DNA of 23,683 nt from Prevotella sp. UBA746 (GTDB taxonomy: Bacteria > Bacteroidota > Bacteroidia > Bacteroidales > Bacteroidaceae), in assembly GCA_002298545.1 (NCBI GenBank), contig DBKQ01000097.1, forward strand, positions 19,050 through 42,732, written 5' to 3'. Below the pieces are notes generated by a model. The model was not told the DNA's origin. It saw only the letters and a program-made list of their open reading frames with translations, and ran no database searches. The position numbers were made by a program, and so were the translations under genes. Shown in pieces: positions 17,484 to 23,683 of the stretch (position 1 is the stretch's first letter; each line of letters opens with the position of its first letter).

Positions 17484-18191
17484 TCAGATATCTATAGCTA
17501 CATTAAAGAGTATTCCGAAGGTTGAAGTGCCAGTCTTGCCATATCCCGGTACATACCATGCCTTACCGAGCGGACCCTCGTTTGCCGACAACCGTTGTTT
17601 GTATCTCGCGCTCCATCCCAAATGTACTGGTCCGGCGAGTTTGACATCAACGCTGATGCCTGCCTCAATCCAATGGTAGTTGCATTTCACGCCTGTTGCC
17701 GAGTATTCGCTCGTGCCGCCCCATACAGGGTCGTTCACTCCGGGAGAAGAGAGGTCGTATTTAAAGGCAGTGAATCCATACCTTGCTCCTACGAGAAGTC
17801 TGTATATGTCGTGTTTATTTTTAAGCACGTTGAAGTCTGTACCGATACGAAAAAACGGTGCACTCGTCTTGTAAGTCATTTTTGTCGTTTCTTCGGTATG
17901 GTCAGCCTTGCCGTATCCCACCTCTACTACGGGAAAGTATTTGTCTTTCAGGTTAAGATGCAGAGCCGCTTCGTACTGACCATAGTCGCTGACAGCCATC
18001 ATTATTGGTCCTACAATATCTGCAGACACAGAGAATCCCTTGAACAGGGCAACCGTGTCTTTCACGGCAACATCCTTGTTCGCCTTTCTCTGTGCACCGG
18101 CAGGCAGAATTGCAAAAGCGGTGAGAAGAATGCTAATTACGAGGCGTGAAATAGATATAGAAGTGGTTCTTTGAAGTGTCATAGTCAACAT
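17484..18191 (-). CDS. DUF6048-like outer membrane or secreted protein
   Basis: A 235-residue protein. It has a signal peptide with a hydrophobic core at about 16-32 ending in P-A-G-A-Q. The rest alternates hydrophobic and polar residues in beta strands (AALHLNLKDKYFPVVEVGYG, YRLLVGARYGFTAFKYD, HWIEAGISVDVKLAGPVHLGW) and ends in a hydrophobic strand, FNVAIDI, as in small outer membrane beta-barrels. I recall such proteins as DUF6048, a Bacteroidota family of unknown function that often sits beside a DUF6452 lipoprotein, as here. The start (ATG 18191, or 18182) lies inside the preceding gene, a 50-59 bp overlap, which argues for translational coupling. Confidence 0.75.
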   Translation of the reverse strand: MLTMTLQRTTSISISRLVISILLTAFAILPAGAQRKANKDVAVKDTVALFKGFSVSADIVGPIMMAVSDYGQYEAALHLNLKDKYFPVVEVGYGKADHTEETTKMTYKTSAPFFRIGTDFNVLKNKHDIYRLLVGARYGFTAFKYDLSSPGVNDPVWGGTSEYSATGVKCNYHWIEAGISVDVKLAGPVHLGWSARYKQRLSANEGPLGKAWYVPGYGKTGTSTFGILFNVAIDI

Positions 18192-18621
18192 TATGTTTTT
18201 TTATCACCACTGAGTCAATGGCATGATGAGTAGTCGAAACGGCTGTAATGTCGTGAAAGTAAGATGCGGCACAGTCGGTGGATTCAAAATGCATCCTGTC
18301 TTCTTTGCTAACGATGATAGTATCGAGCGATGATTTAGTATCCGTAGCAAGTTCCACGAAAAACGAGTCGCGAGGTTGTGCGTTGCTGATAGGCAGTGAG
18401 AACTCCGTAACTCTTGTGTCTTTATTGATAAGAACAGAGTCGCTGCCGTCAGTACGGTTTGTTGAAATCGTCATTTCCATTTTCAGAGTGTCCGTCTTTC
18501 CATCAGGAGTGCGCAGGGCATATTTCGTATACACCCTGTTGTTCATCGGACAGTCGATGGAAGAGCATGCTGCAAGAATACAGACTATTGCCGAAAGACA
18601 CGCAATCAGTTTGCAATTCAT
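18133..18621 (-). CDS. DUF6452-like lipoprotein
   Basis: I prefer ATG 18621, which gives 162 residues. The in-frame ATG at 18642 adds seven residues encoded entirely by an ATGAATT heptamer repeat. The start MNCKLIACLSAI leads into a hydrophobic core and the lipobox L-A-A-C, followed by SSIDCPMNN. The mature part is about 140 residues with a predicted beta-sandwich pattern (YALRTPDGKTD, DSVVIKKHNVDY, HFYIYFTPRN). I recognise it as like DUF6452, an uncharacterised Bacteroidota lipoprotein family usually beside DUF6048. The overlap with the following gene supports joint expression and a shared envelope role. The molecular function is unknown. Confidence 0.75.
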   Translation of the reverse strand: MNCKLIACLSAIVCILAACSSIDCPMNNRVYTKYALRTPDGKTDTLKMEMTISTNRTDGSDSVLINKDTRVTEFSLPISNAQPRDSFFVELATDTKSSLDTIIVSKEDRMHFESTDCAASYFHDITAVSTTHHAIDSVVIKKHNVDYDTSKNHFYIYFTPRN

Positions 18622-18686
18622 AATTTTTAATTCATAATTCATAAATGGTCGAAGACCAACAACTCTTAATTCTACACTCTACATTC
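18615..18686 (-). repeat. Composite heptamer repeat around a hairpin
   Basis: On the plus strand, 18615-18642 is AATTCAT/AATTTTT/AATTCAT/AATTCAT and 18659-18686 is ACAACTC/TTAATTC/TACACTC/TACATTC, four 7-nt units each. Between them lies TGGTC-GAA-GACCA (18646-18658). The array fills the spacer between the glycosyltransferase stop and the lipoprotein start and reaches into both. Confidence 0.6.
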
Positions 18687-19644
18687 ATATTTCCTTTTCA
18701 ATCTGATAGTCGTTTCTGTTTGACGAGCTACGGCTGATAAGGTCGCCGATAAATCCGGCAAGGAAAAGTTGAGTGCCGATCATCATCATCGTAAGAGCGA
18801 TGTAGAAGTATGGTGAGTCAGTAACAAGTCTCTGCTGAATACCGTTGGCGAGACACCACAGCTTGTCTGCTCCCAGACAGAAAGCAGAGATAAATCCGAT
18901 GAAGAACATCAGAGTGCCGAGAAATCCGAATACGTGCATCGGTTTCCTGCCGAAACTACTAAGGAACCAAAGGGTGATAAGGTCGAGATATCCGTTGAAG
19001 AACCTGTTCCATCCCATGAACTTCGACTTGCCGAATTTTCTTGCCTGATGGTGAACGGGTTTCTCTCCAATCTTGTCAAATCCGGCATTCTTTGCCAAAT
19101 ACGGAATATAGCGGTGCATCTCGCCGTATACCTCTATATTCTTTACTACATCGCGGCGGTAAGCCTTCAGTCCGCAGTTGAAGTCATGCAAGTTATGTAT
19201 GCCGCTAACCTTTCGTGCCGTAGCATTGAAAAGTTTTGTAGGTATCGTCTTCGATAGCGGATCGCCCTGTTTCCTGTTCTGCTTATATCCTGATACGAGG
19301 TCATATCCGTCTTCTGTAATCATGCGATAAAGTTCCGGTATCTCGTCTGGCGAGTCCTGTAAGTCAGCATCCATTGTAATGACCACGTCTCCCTGTGCTT
19401 TCTTGAAACCGCAGTAGAGTGCCGGGCTCTTGCCGTAGTTACGGCGAAACTTGATGCCCTTCACTTCTGGATGCTTACTAGCTAAGTCCTGTATCACGTT
19501 CCATGAGTTGTCGGTAGAACCGTCGTTTACGAATATTACTTCGTAAGTGAATCCCTTACTCTTCATCACGCGCTCAATCCACGCATACAGTTCTGGTAGC
19601 GACTCGTCCTCGTTGTATAGAGGAATAACTACTGATATATTCAT
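18685..19644 (-). CDS. Family 2 glycosyltransferase, polyprenyl-phosphate sugar transferase type
   Basis: A 319-residue protein. The N-terminal GT-A domain has VVIPLYNEDESLPELY at 5-20, FVNDGSTDNSW near 38-48, and the metal and nucleotide-sugar site MDADLQDS with D92-A-D94. HDFNCGLKAYRRDV near 153-166 is typical of dolichyl-phosphate-mannose-synthase-like enzymes. Two C-terminal membrane helices (about 237-259 and 279-303) match the GtrB/ArnC architecture, with the active site facing the cytoplasm. It most likely transfers a sugar from a nucleotide sugar to undecaprenyl phosphate for envelope glycan or lipid modification; the sugar cannot be read from the sequence. It lies 120 nt downstream of the DUF4199 gene and 63 nt before the lipoprotein start. 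Confidence 0.9.
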   Translation of the reverse strand: MNISVVIPLYNEDESLPELYAWIERVMKSKGFTYEVIFVNDGSTDNSWNVIQDLASKHPEVKGIKFRRNYGKSPALYCGFKKAQGDVVITMDADLQDSPDEIPELYRMITEDGYDLVSGYKQNRKQGDPLSKTIPTKLFNATARKVSGIHNLHDFNCGLKAYRRDVVKNIEVYGEMHRYIPYLAKNAGFDKIGEKPVHHQARKFGKSKFMGWNRFFNGYLDLITLWFLSSFGRKPMHVFGFLGTLMFFIGFISAFCLGADKLWCLANGIQQRLVTDSPYFYIALTMMMIGTQLFLAGFIGDLISRSSSNRNDYQIEKEI

Positions 19645-19730
19645 TTTATATATATTATTTTTTTTGTTTTCTGTTTTTATTCTCAGGTGTGCTTGCTTTT
19701 GGCTTAAGGACGAGCAAAAACATTAATTTC

Positions 19731-19779
19731 TAACTACTCATTCCTCATTCCTAATTCCTCACTCCTAATTTCTTACTCT
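19731..19779 (-). repeat. Seven-unit degenerate heptamer array
   Basis: On the plus strand the units are TAACTAC, TCATTCC, TCATTCC, TAATTCC, TCACTCC, TAATTTC and TTACTCT. The array starts in the DUF4199-glycosyltransferase spacer and covers the last codons and stop of the DUF4199 gene, so its C-terminal residues are repeat-encoded. The remaining spacer (19645-19730) has no other clear feature. Confidence 0.6.
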
Positions 19780-20316
19780 CCTTATTATTGCTCCAGCCGG
19801 AATACTAAGAATAATGCCGAGTATGACATTAAGAGTAAGAAACTGGAAAGCAATCTCTATAGGGCGCAGCGAACCCATCGAACTTTGCAGTATTGCGATA
19901 AGCTGCTTCGCCTCGATACCGTATGCGCTCTTCACCGTGGCGGCATATTCGGGGGTAGACAGTGTGGCGATATACTGGTTGATGAGGTAGCCGTGGTCAA
20001 GGAATTGGAAGTATACGAACTGTGCCAGTGCCATGAGCAAGGCAGCATAGAAATAGGTCAGAATAGAATAGAGCGTAGCTCTGCCGAAGGTTATGGAGCC
20101 ACCGAGAACATTGTCGCGGAATATTCGGAGTCTGATGGTGCCAACGGCAACAGAGGCAAGTCCAAGTGCAACAGCCACGATACTCAGCAGTGGCATCTGG
20201 AATTCCCCGATAAAGCAGAAGAAACTCGCTATCCACATCACGCCCATTATCGCCCCGTCGATGCGGGCAAAGGCTGTATATTGTCTGAATTCATCATTAG
20301 AAGTCATCTCGTTCAT
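19765..20316 (-). CDS. DUF4199 membrane protein
   Basis: A 183-residue protein with four predicted membrane helices at about 21-39, 42-62, 80-104 and 153-178, and a short polar loop at 105-150. This layout, the length, and a charged R-L-R-I-F-R-D after helix 2 followed by G-G-S-I-T-F-G-R-A are typical of the DUF4199 family, Bacteroidota inner-membrane proteins of unknown function. In this phylum they are often found immediately upstream of a family 2 glycosyltransferase, as here. This suggests a role in envelope glycan or lipid-carrier metabolism, which is inference. It is the first gene of the minus-strand cluster. Confidence 0.85.
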   Translation of the reverse strand: MNEMTSNDEFRQYTAFARIDGAIMGVMWIASFFCFIGEFQMPLLSIVAVALGLASVAVGTIRLRIFRDNVLGGSITFGRATLYSILTYFYAALLMALAQFVYFQFLDHGYLINQYIATLSTPEYAATVKSAYGIEAKQLIAILQSSMGSLRPIEIAFQFLTLNVILGIILSIPAGAIIRRVRN

Positions 20317-20350
20317 GTCTTTTCTTTAATTTATTATGTGAAATATGCTG

Positions 20351-20358
20351 CAAAAGTA
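20351..20358 (-). promoter_or_regulatory. Candidate -7 box for the DUF4199 cluster
   Basis: TACTTTTG on the minus strand is a full match to the TAnnTTTG box, 35 nt before the DUF4199 start codon. No TTTG box is present at the usual distance upstream, so the promoter is only partly supported. Confidence 0.5.
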
Positions 20359-20419
20359 CTTATTTTATACCATATATCATGTAGAGCAATTCTTTTTTTT
20401 GAAAAATCAGGCTAAAAAG

Positions 20420-20450
20420 TTTGCAGATAGAGGAAAAAGCATTACCTTTG
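20420..20450 (+). promoter_or_regulatory. Promoter of the SRP RNA - tRNA-Thr operon
   Basis: TTTG (20420-20423), a 19-nt spacer, and TACCTTTG (20443-20450) form a complete Bacteroidota-type promoter. Transcription is expected near 20456, about 17 nt before the predicted SRP RNA stem. Confidence 0.85.
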
Positions 20451-20472
20451 CACCCGCATTAAGCGAAACAAG

Positions 20473-20572
20473 ACGGGTAAGTCTTGTACGGCCAGCTCCC
20501 TTCGAATCCTCCAGGACGGGAACGTAGCAAAGGTAGTTGGTTGTAGCGGCGCGATACAAGTAGCTTACCCAC
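20473..20572 (+). ncRNA. ffs: Signal recognition particle RNA (4.5S, small bacterial type)
   Basis: The conserved SRP helix 8 is visible: CCAGG, a variable ACG, the GGAA tetraloop-type apex, CGT, then AGCA and AAGG (about 20511-20533). This is the Ffh-binding symmetric loop. The ends pair as a long hairpin: GGGTAAG (20475-20481) with CTTACCC (20564-20570), and CTTGTA (20483-20488) with TACAAG (20555-20560). The roughly 100-nt length fits the small bacterial form lacking the Alu domain. With Ffh it targets membrane proteins to FtsY and the translocon. Exact ends are set by the outer stem and may shift by several bases. It has its own promoter, and tRNA-Thr begins 2 nt after it. Confidence 0.88.
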
Positions 20573-20574
20573 CC

Positions 20575-20648
20575 GCCTCTTTAGCTCAGTTGGCCAGAGC
20601 ACGTGATTTGTAATCTCGGGGTCGTTGGTTCGAATCCGACAAGAGGCT
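20575..20648 (+). tRNA. tRNA-Thr (anticodon UGU)
   Basis: A full cloverleaf of 74 nt: acceptor GCCTCTT with AAGAGGC, D arm GCTC/GAGC with a 9-nt loop, anticodon loop TTTGTAA giving UGU (reads ACA), 5-nt variable loop, and T arm GTTGG-TTCGAAT-CCGAC. The discriminator base is T, and CCA is not encoded. The anticodon stem CGTGA/TCTCG has one U-U mismatch (positions 29-41), otherwise it is normal. It is probably processed from a transcript shared with the SRP RNA. Confidence 0.95.
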
Positions 20649-20656
20649 CAAAACAA

Positions 20657-20699
20657 GGAGAGACAACCGATATATATTAGGTTTGGTCTCTCTTTTTTT
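20657..20699 (+). terminator. Intrinsic terminator of the SRP RNA - tRNA operon
   Basis: GAGAGAC (20658-20664) and GTCTCTC (20686-20692), extended by imperfect ACC/GGT pairing, form a hairpin followed by seven T. It lies 9 nt after the tRNA and 38 nt before the fhs start codon. Confidence 0.85.
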
Positions 20700-20736
20700 A
20701 TTTTTAATATCTATACTCTTACAATTTTTTGGATTT

Positions 20737-22404
20737 ATGAAATCAGACATTGAGATTGCCAGAAGCATTGAACTTGAAAGAGTTGAGAATATCGCAAGAA
20801 AATACGATATCCCAACGGACGAACTTGAATGCTATGGCAAATATGTGGCTAAAGTACCGCTTAAGCTCATTGATGAAAAAAAAGTAAAGGCAAATAATCT
20901 TATTCTTGTTACTGCAATCACACCGACTAAGGCTGGTATCGGTAAAACTACAGTTTCTGTAGGACTTGCTCTCGGACTTAACCGCATCGGAAAGAAGGCT
21001 ATATGTGCATTGCGCGAACCGTCGCTCGGACCGTGTTTCGGCAGAAAGGGTGGGGCAGCAGGCGGAGGATATGCCCAGGTGCTGCCGATGGACAAGATAA
21101 ACCTGCATTTCACAGGAGATTTTCATGCCATCACTTCTGCCCACAATATGATTGCCGCATTGCTCGACAACTATATCTATCAGAACCGAAGCAACGGATT
21201 CCAATTGAAAGAGGTGCTTTGGAACCGTGTGCTTGATGTTAACGACCGCGGACTGCGCGATGTCGTTACCGGACTCGGAGGAAAGTCTAACGGGATAGTT
21301 AGAGAAACGAGTTTCGATATTACTCCGGCTTCGGAGATAATGGCGATACTCTGTCTTGCTACCGATGAGGATGACTTGCGTCGGCGTATCGAAAATATCA
21401 CTTTGGGCTACACAATGGACGATAAGCCATTTACGGTGAAAGACCTTGGGGTTGCCGGAGCAATAACTGTTCTTCTGCGTGATGCCATCTCGCCAAATCT
21501 TGTGCAGACTACGGAGCATACGGCTGCTTTTGTACATGGTGGACCATTTGCTAATATTGCCCATGGATGTAACTCTATAATTGCCACGAAGATGGCAATG
21601 ACGTTTGGAGAATATACTATTACGGAGGCTGGTTTCGGTGCTGATCTTGGAGCAGAGAAGTTCTTTAACGTTAAATGTCGTAAGGCTGGACTCGACCCGA
21701 AACTCACGGTTATCGTGGCTACTGCCCAGGGACTAAAGATGCATGGCGGAGTGGAACTCGACAAAATTAAGGAGGAGAATCATGATGGACTGATTCGCGG
21801 TCTTGCAAATCTTGACAAGCATATAAAGAATATGCAGGTGTTCGGACAAACAGTTGTTGTTGCCTTTAACCGCTATGCCAATGATACGGAGGAGGAGATT
21901 GACATTGTGCGCTGCCATTGCCGCGAACTTGGTGTTGGCTTTGCCGTGAACAACGCTTTCGTTGAAGGCGGAAAGGGAGCGGAAGAGCTTGCCCGTCTCG
22001 TTGTGGAGACAATAGAGGAGCATCCGTCTGCTCCGTTGTATTTCACATATTCTGACTCTGATACCGTGGAGAATAAAATATCAAAGGTTGCCCGTAACGT
22101 GTATGGTGCAGGAAGCATTACATACAGTACGCTGGCAAAGCGTAAGATTCAGACTCTTACTGATAACGGCTTTGATCGTTTCCCTATCTGCATCGCCAAG
22201 ACTCAATATTCTTTCTCTACCGACAGCAAGGCGTATGGCGTGGTGAAGGATTTCGAATTCCATGTTCGCGACATTGTTGTCAATAGTGGTGCCGAGATGA
22301 TTGTCGTCATTGCTGGGGATATCATGCGTATGCCGGGACTGCCGAAACAGCCACAGGCAAATGTCATTGACATTGTTGATGGCGAGATTACAGGATTGTC
22401 ATAA
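20737..22404 (+). CDS. fhs: Formate-tetrahydrofolate ligase
   Basis: ATP-dependent ligation of formate to tetrahydrofolate, giving 10-formyl-THF for purine and formyl-methionine synthesis, in the cytoplasm. From ATG 20737 the protein has 555 residues, the family's usual length. In-frame upstream codons run into the preceding terminator and are rejected. Diagnostic motifs are the P-loop-like TPTKAGIGKTT at 62-72, REPSLGPCFGRKGGAAGGG at about 93-111, and FTGDFHAITSAHN near 125-137. I see no recognisable promoter in the 37 nt between the terminator and the start, so expression may depend on read-through from the RNA operon or on a non-consensus promoter. The gene is intact. Confidence 0.97.
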   Translation: MKSDIEIARSIELERVENIARKYDIPTDELECYGKYVAKVPLKLIDEKKVKANNLILVTAITPTKAGIGKTTVSVGLALGLNRIGKKAICALREPSLGPCFGRKGGAAGGGYAQVLPMDKINLHFTGDFHAITSAHNMIAALLDNYIYQNRSNGFQLKEVLWNRVLDVNDRGLRDVVTGLGGKSNGIVRETSFDITPASEIMAILCLATDEDDLRRRIENITLGYTMDDKPFTVKDLGVAGAITVLLRDAISPNLVQTTEHTAAFVHGGPFANIAHGCNSIIATKMAMTFGEYTITEAGFGADLGAEKFFNVKCRKAGLDPKLTVIVATAQGLKMHGGVELDKIKEENHDGLIRGLANLDKHIKNMQVFGQTVVVAFNRYANDTEEEIDIVRCHCRELGVGFAVNNAFVEGGKGAEELARLVVETIEEHPSAPLYFTYSDSDTVENKISKVARNVYGAGSITYSTLAKRKIQTLTDNGFDRFPICIAKTQYSFSTDSKAYGVVKDFEFHVRDIVVNSGAEMIVVIAGDIMRMPGLPKQPQANVIDIVDGEITGLS

Positions 22405-22459
22405 TCCTTCTCCATTACAGTAATGATATGTGAGTGATTAACGAAAATATAAAATAAAA

Positions 22460-22493
22460 AAGCTGTTTGACTGAAATCGTCAAGCAGCTTTTT
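22460..22493. terminator. Bidirectional terminator between fhs and rpiB
   Basis: AAGCTGTTTGAC and GTCAAGCAGCTT pair over 12 bp with one G-T wobble and a 7-nt loop. T-runs follow on both strands (TTTTT on plus; TTTTTTATTTTAT on minus), so it can end both convergent transcripts. Confidence 0.9.
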
Positions 22494-22514
22494 GCTTATT
22501 TGTTGTGAAGTGTT

Positions 22515-22955
22515 TTATTTTACTGGAATCTTCTCCACTCTTCTCTCGTGGCGTCCGCCCTCAAAAGGAGTTTTGAAGAACTCGTCGAGGATTTTCTCGG
22601 CAGTTTTGTTGTCGATGAAACGTCCTGGCAAAACGAGAACGTTGGCATTGTTGTGCTGACGGATAAGTCCGGCAATTTCCGGAATCCATGCCAGTCCGGC
22701 ACGTATGCCCTGGTGCTTGTTCAGTGTCATTGCCATTCCCTCACCACTACCGCAGATAGCGATGCCTGGATAGCACTCACCTTTCTCAACAGCTTCTGCC
22801 AGCGGATGTGCAAAATCCGGATAGTCGCAACTTGTATCGCTGTAAGTTCCGAAATCTTTATACTCGTATCCCTTTGCCTCGAGATATTGGATAACAAACT
22901 GCTTGAGTGGAAAACCTGCGTGGTCGCATGCCAAACCAATTGTCTTAACTTCCAT
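22515..22955 (-). CDS. rpiB: Ribose-5-phosphate isomerase B
   Basis: A 146-residue enzyme interconverting ribulose-5-phosphate and ribose-5-phosphate in the non-oxidative pentose phosphate pathway. RpiB motifs are present: GLACDHAGFPLK at 7-18, D-F-G-T-Y-S near 34-39, Y-P-D-F-A at 45-49, the catalytic-cysteine loop AICGSGEGMAM with C68, and RQHNNANVLVLPGR near 100-113. The length is normal and the gene is intact. It follows transketolase on the same strand with a 156-nt spacer, so the two probably form a pentose-phosphate unit. No promoter was seen in the spacer. The second residue of the usual G-T-G-[IT] loop is Ser, a mild variation. Confidence 0.95.
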   Translation of the reverse strand: MEVKTIGLACDHAGFPLKQFVIQYLEAKGYEYKDFGTYSDTSCDYPDFAHPLAEAVEKGECYPGIAICGSGEGMAMTLNKHQGIRAGLAWIPEIAGLIRQHNNANVLVLPGRFIDNKTAEKILDEFFKTPFEGGRHERRVEKIPVK

Positions 22956-23007
22956 AGTGTTTAAGTTTTTAAGGGTTAATAAATTATTTTGTTTTAGGTT
23001 TTTGTTT

Positions 23008-23090
23008 TTCTCTGAGAACTCGGAGTCTTTGGAGAACTTAGAGAATTTTGAGAACTCAGAGACCTCGGATGCCCCCGAGAACTCTGAGTT
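23008..23090 (-). repeat. 9-nt tandem array merging into a hairpin between tkt and rpiB
   Basis: Six consecutive 9-nt units run from 23061 down to 23008 on the minus strand: CTCTGAGTT, CTCAAAATT, CTCTAAGTT, CTCCAAAGA, CTCCGAGTT, CTCAGAGAA. The first unit also pairs with 23082-23090 to make a hairpin (AACTCAGAG and CTCGG stems with a small internal loop, 23053-23090), 21 nt beyond the tkt stop. No T-run follows on the minus strand, so it looks more like an mRNA-stabilising or processing structure than a terminator. Confidence 0.65.
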
Positions 23091-23111
23091 ATTTTAGAAT
23101 TCCGAAATATT

Positions 23112-23683
23112 TTATTTCTTCAAGAAATCTTTAACCTGGTTGTAAACATTCTCTGCCGTATAGCCCAACTTCTCATCGAGCACCTTGTAAGGAGCTGAGA
23201 AACCGAAGCTTGGCATACCGAATACCTTACCGTTGGCACCAACCAGTCCCTCGAGAGTAACAGGCAGACCGGCTGTCATGCCGAATATCTTGCTTCCTGT
23301 AGGCAGGATGCTCTCCTGATATTCCTTGCTCTGCGAACGGAACAGTCCCTCGCTTGGTACGCTGACGATACGAATCTTTATGCCGTCTTTGCGGAGCAAC
23401 TCTGCACCGGCAACGAGAGTAGAAACCTCTGAACCGTCGGCAAGAAGGATAACATCGAAGTCTTCATCAGAACCAGCAACCACGTATGCTCCCTTGCGAG
23501 CCTGTTCGTAGTCAGTACCAGCTGGCAGTTTTGCAATGTTCTGGCGAGAGAAAATAAGAGCTGTAGGTGTCTCCATATTCTCCATCGCCATAGCCCAGCA
23601 TACAGTTGTCTCGTCAGCATCAGCCGGACGGAACACGCGTACGCTGTCTTTGCCGTGGTGATTCTTCAACTTCTCCATCAAGC
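23112..23683 (-). CDS. tkt: Transketolase, C-terminal part (runs off the window)
   Basis: The reading frame stays open to the window edge, so only about the last 190 residues of a protein usually near 670 are seen. They contain the end of the pyrimidine-binding domain (MEKLKNHHGKDSV, then VFRPADADETTVCWAMAM and ALIFSRQNIAKLP) and the whole C-terminal domain (DVILLADGSEVSTLVAGAELL, IRIVSVPSEGLF, GMPSFGFSAPYKVLDEKLG). Transketolase moves two-carbon units between pentose-phosphate sugars using thiamine diphosphate; the cofactor-binding half lies outside. The methionine codon near the edge is internal and not a start. It is followed by rpiB. Confidence 0.95.
   Translation of the reverse strand, partial: LMEKLKNHHGKDSVRVFRPADADETTVCWAMAMENMETPTALIFSRQNIAKLPAGTDYEQARKGAYVVAGSDEDFDVILLADGSEVSTLVAGAELLRKDGIKIRIVSVPSEGLFRSQSKEYQESILPTGSKIFGMTAGLPVTLEGLVGANGKVFGMPSFGFSAPYKVLDEKLGYTAENVYNQVKDFLKK

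Noticed and set aside
17595..18149. 184-codon open frame on the plus strand opposite the DUF6048-like gene
   Set aside because: The minus-strand product has a signal peptide and beta-barrel pattern; the plus-strand one is low in plausible structure.
19731..19779. Repeated units considered as a CRISPR array
   Set aside because: Units are 7 nt, adjacent and degenerate with no spacers, and no cas gene is nearby; the same holds for 18615-18686 and 23008-23061.
20743..21564. 273-codon open frame on the minus strand inside fhs
   Set aside because: Antisense shadow of an unmistakable formate-tetrahydrofolate ligase; no domain-like composition.

Overview
The window looks like a chromosomal segment of a Bacteroidales bacterium, most likely Prevotella or a close relative. 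Four things point there. Three large secreted proteins end in C-terminal modules of the type IX secretion (T9SS) kind. Promoters have the Bacteroidota form, a TTG box about 19-21 nt upstream of TAnnTTTG, and start sites lack Shine-Dalgarno sequences. Sensors carry TPR domains outside the cytoplasm. Finally, there are families largely confined to Bacteroidota (DUF4199, and DUF6048/DUF6452-like proteins). I see no phage, transposase, CRISPR array or resistance gene.

Left part (1-5560, plus strand): two large T9SS-type surface or secreted proteins (310-2187 and 2274-5450), separated by an intrinsic terminator and closed by a second, very strong one. The first gene's promoter has a run of 14 T in its spacer. 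A gene-free stretch follows (5549-6118). It holds a 262-bp nested inverted repeat resembling a MITE and a pair of 18-bp direct repeats upstream of a sensor kinase promoter.

Sensory middle (6119-15709): a TPR histidine kinase of the LytS/YehU type and a LytTR response regulator on the plus strand. Facing them on the minus strand is a probable operon of a 1168-residue T9SS-type protein and a 72-residue peptide with an N-terminal Y-I-K-P signature and an L-A-G-S motif. Divergent from that operon, across about 980 bp of non-coding DNA, is a membrane-anchored TPR protein with a cytoplasmic AraC DNA-binding domain. The motif TTTACGTCA occurs twice in the leader of the surface-protein operon, within a four-unit ACGT array, and once about 95 bp upstream of the AraC gene. 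This suggests that the AraC sensor controls both.

Housekeeping right part (15744-23683): a closely packed minus-strand cluster reads, in transcription order, DUF4199 membrane protein, family 2 glycosyltransferase, DUF6452-like lipoprotein, DUF6048-like protein, ApbE flavin transferase and Crp/Fnr regulator. Divergent from it is a non-coding RNA operon: signal recognition particle RNA followed 2 nt later by tRNA-Thr(UGU) and a terminator. Then come fhs (formate-tetrahydrofolate ligase) and, convergent to it, rpiB and the C-terminal part of transketolase, two pentose-phosphate genes. Several spacers in this part are short-period tandem arrays: 7-nt units in the glycosyltransferase region and 9-nt units between tkt and rpiB.

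All functional names come from motif reading by eye. No database comparison was possible.
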